14,283 bases of DNA from assembly GCA_027007615.1 (NCBI GenBank), contig JALTFB010000073.1, positions 1 through 14,283 on the forward strand, written 5' to 3'. The position numbers and the translations under genes were made by a program. The notes beneath the pieces were generated by a model. It searched no databases, was not told the origin of the DNA, and saw only the letters and a program-made list of their open reading frames with translations. Of the stretch, positions 12,821 through 14,283 are shown piece by piece (position 1 is the first letter of the stretch; each line of letters begins with the position of its first letter). Origin of the DNA: Candidatus Shapirobacteria bacterium. GTDB lineage: Bacteria; Patescibacteriota; Microgenomatia; UBA12405; UBA6130.

Positions 12821-13870
12821 TTAATCCACAAAACGAATCCGGCGGCAGCGGTTGCCGAGATGTTCAATATCTATCCAGATAATTTTCACCTGCTGGTTAT
12901 TTGCTAAATTTTGCAGAAAGCGCTTTCCTTTTTGGATCCACTCGATAGCGATAATATTGCCGGGCTGAAGATAATCAATGAGAAAATCAAGGTTTTCTTG
13001 CCGGCCGGCAATCCGCCAGGCGTCGATATGATAGAAGGTGCCCTGCGAACTACCTGATTTATAGGGATATTCTTTGGTAATAATAAAAGTTGGCGAGGTA
13101 ATGGGATGAGAAATTTGTAAGGCTAGGCCTAAACCTTTGGCGAATTGAGTTTTGCCGGCACCCAATTCCCCTTGGAGAGCGAAAAGAAGAGTCTTCTTGG
13201 TTAGGGCGGGGAAATGTTTTCGGAGGAGGTGCTGGGCTAATTCTTGGGTTTCTTCAGGGGAGTTGGTAACCATGCTTTTAGCGCCTAATTTAGCTAGGTG
13301 AATTTCACCTTGCCGCAATATAGTCGGTTCATTAAGGGTGGTGTCGACTACTGCCGAAGGAGGGCGGGGCGGCAAGCGGCCGATATCGATAATATAATCG
13401 ATTAAATTTTTCTTTTTGATAGAAAGCTGGGCCAGAATGTCACTAACGGTATAGGGGATTTTCCTGCCACTGGTATTGGCAGCAGTGGCAGTAATGGGCT
13501 TGCCCAGAGTGGCGATAAGTTTTTGAGCTAGGGGATAGGCGGGGATGCGGACACCCAAAGTTTTATTTTTGGCTTCGAGGCGGGGATCAACTTTGCCCAA
13601 GCTGGCGGAGATAACGGTAATCGGTCCCGGCAGGAGGCGGCGGTAAATATTAGCGGCCGTGGAATTGATTTTTACGTATTGCTGGGCCATTTTTGGGCTG
13701 GCTACGGCAATGGAAATAGGCTTTTTCCGCCGCTGGCCTTTAAAGGCAAGAACTTTACCAATGGCTGCGGGATTAGTGGCGTCTGCTCCTAAACCATAAC
13801 ATGTTTCGGTAGGATAGATAATCAGGCCTCCTTTGGCGAGAACTTGAACCGCTTGGCGAATTATTTTCAT
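12821..13870 (-). CDS. TsaC-TsaE fusion (t6A synthesis: threonylcarbamoyl-AMP synthase plus ATPase)
   Basis: One continuous frame encodes two enzymes of the t6A pathway (numbering counts the upstream GTG as residue 1). Residues 1-200 are a TsaC/Sua5-YrdC domain, which makes threonylcarbamoyl-AMP from threonine, bicarbonate and ATP: GLIIYPTETCYGLGADA (16-32), KGQRRKKP (45-52), LLPGPITV (80-87) and ITATAANTSG (127-136). Residues 205-350 are TsaE, the ATPase that drives turnover of the TsaB-TsaD complex: Walker A GELGAGKT (235-242), TSPTFIITKEY (259-269), HIDAWR (282-287) and IEW (310-312). Both halves keep their key motifs. ATG 13870 is preferred over GTG 13873; TATAAT lies seven bases before it. 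TsaD is encoded about 3 kb away on the same strand. The 3' end abuts the DUF218 gene with no gap. Confidence 0.93.
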   Translation of the reverse strand: MKIIRQAVQVLAKGGLIIYPTETCYGLGADATNPAAIGKVLAFKGQRRKKPISIAVASPKMAQQYVKINSTAANIYRRLLPGPITVISASLGKVDPRLEAKNKTLGVRIPAYPLAQKLIATLGKPITATAANTSGRKIPYTVSDILAQLSIKKKNLIDYIIDIGRLPPRPPSAVVDTTLNEPTILRQGEIHLAKLGAKSMVTNSPEETQELAQHLLRKHFPALTKKTLLFALQGELGAGKTQFAKGLGLALQISHPITSPTFIITKEYPYKSGSSQGTFYHIDAWRIAGRQENLDFLIDYLQPGNIIAIEWIQKGKRFLQNLANNQQVKIIWIDIEHLGNRCRRIRFVD

Positions 13871-13877
13871 CACCTAA

Positions 13878-13883
13878 ATTATA
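13878..13883 (-). promoter_or_regulatory. -10 hexamer for the tsaC-tsaE gene
   Basis: TATAAT, read leftward, is followed by exactly seven bases (TTAGGTG) and the ATG. AGGTG touches the start codon and is too close for a normal ribosome binding site, which favours a leaderless start. Confidence 0.45.
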
Positions 13884-13932
13884 TAGTATTAATGGACAGT
13901 TTCTTATTTGAATCTGGATGCGCGACAATTGC

Positions 13933-13961
13933 TTGTTGTTTTTTATAATTGCTGCTAAAAT
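13933..13961 (+). promoter_or_regulatory. Promoter of the dehydratase gene
   Basis: TTGTTG (13933-13938), a 17-base spacer, then TGC-TAAAAT (13953-13961). The ATG follows eight bases later at 13970, predicting a leaderless or nearly leaderless message. A second hexamer, TATAAT at 13944-13949, has no suitable -35. Confidence 0.5.
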
Positions 13962-13969
13962 TATTTTAA

Positions 13970-14283
13970 ATGAAGAAAAAAGCGTTTATTACCGGCATCA
14001 CGGGTTTTGTCGGTTCTCATTTGGCCGAGCTTCTTTTACGGGAGGGGCTTGAGGTGCATGGTTTGTCCCGTTGGCGTTCGCGAACAGAAAACATTGAGAA
14101 GATAAAGAATAAAATTAATCTGATAGAGGGGGATTTGCTTGATTTGAATTCTCTCCAAAGGGCAATGATGAATGTCCGTCCCGATTATGTTTTTCATTTG
14201 GCTGCCCAAAGTTTTGTCCCCGCTTCCTGGACTTCTCCGGCGGTAACTTTTGAGATAAATGTAGTTGGATCTTGTAATCTTTT
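13970..14283 (+). CDS. NAD-dependent epimerase/dehydratase, GDP-mannose 4,6-dehydratase-like (3' end outside the window)
   Basis: The visible 104 residues are the N-terminal part of an extended short-chain dehydrogenase/reductase. The nucleotide-binding glycine motif is GITGFVG (9-15), followed by SHLAELLLREG. EGDLLD near 54-59 binds the adenine end, and YVFHLAAQSFVPASW is the typical strand and loop of the sugar-nucleotide dehydratase family. The sequence closely recalls GDP-mannose 4,6-dehydratase, which makes GDP-4-keto-6-deoxymannose for deoxysugars of surface polysaccharides; dTDP-glucose dehydratase or another NDP-sugar epimerase is possible, because the discriminating residues lie beyond the window edge. 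No Shine-Dalgarno site is seen. Confidence 0.85.
   Translation, partial: MKKKAFITGITGFVGSHLAELLLREGLEVHGLSRWRSRTENIEKIKNKINLIEGDLLDLNSLQRAMMNVRPDYVFHLAAQSFVPASWTSPAVTFEINVVGSCNL

Noticed and set aside
1..14283. UGA recoded as an amino acid
   Set aside because: UGA ends the peptidase-fusion and trmD genes exactly where the downstream gene overlaps, and tryptophan is encoded by TGG throughout.

Overview
The window looks like a chromosomal segment of a bacterium with a small, compact genome, most likely a member of the Candidate Phyla Radiation (Patescibacteria). This is an inference from style, not from a marker gene. The signs are tightly abutting genes, fused housekeeping genes, short gene versions, many genes without a Shine-Dalgarno site, and short AT-rich repeats (CAAATTCCAAA and CCTAAATCC types) between and inside genes. 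UGA is used as a stop, so the recoded Gracilibacteria/SR1 code does not apply.

Layout. (1) Bases 1-5509 form a rightward cell-surface locus: the tail of an unknown gene, a promoter and terminator-like leader, a TasA/camelysin-type fibre protein, a SipW-type signal peptidase fused to a large secreted protein that carries its own SipW-type signal, a membrane-anchored FN3 protein, a CAP-domain protein and a small membrane protein. (2) Bases 5519-7197 run leftward: trmD, overlapped by a gene fusing a PAP2 phosphatase to a polyprenol-kinase-like domain. (3) Bases 7283-7996 hold tRNA-Pro(CGG), a decayed tRNA-like copy sharing its 3' end, and about 500 bases of nested inverted repeats without a gene. 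(4) Bases 8012-9898 hold a C39-like hypothetical gene converging on tsaD. (5) Bases 9994-11573 are AT-richer: a kinase-like gene and a divergent Nudix gene, each followed by a related structured repeat that ends in a promoter. (6) Bases 11574-12820 hold a HIT hydrolase and a DUF218 protein. (7) Bases 12821-13870 hold a leftward tsaC-tsaE fusion. (8) From 13970 a GDP-mannose 4,6-dehydratase-like gene runs off the end.

How the genes work together. The first block reads as a self-contained secretion and assembly unit: a fibre subunit with a SipW-type signal, the peptidase to process it, and an anchored partner. TrmD, TsaD and TsaC-TsaE all modify position 37 of tRNAs (m1G37 and t6A37), and the tRNA next to trmD has G36-G37, the expected TrmD substrate. 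Many starts lie 6-9 bases after a TAnnnT hexamer, often preceded by TGn. This suggests leaderless transcripts, in contrast to the fibre gene, which has a strong Shine-Dalgarno site. The most unusual items are the signal peptidase-substrate fusion, the phosphatase-kinase fusion, the cassette-like repeat pair at 10.7-11.5 kb and the in-frame repeat inside tsaD.
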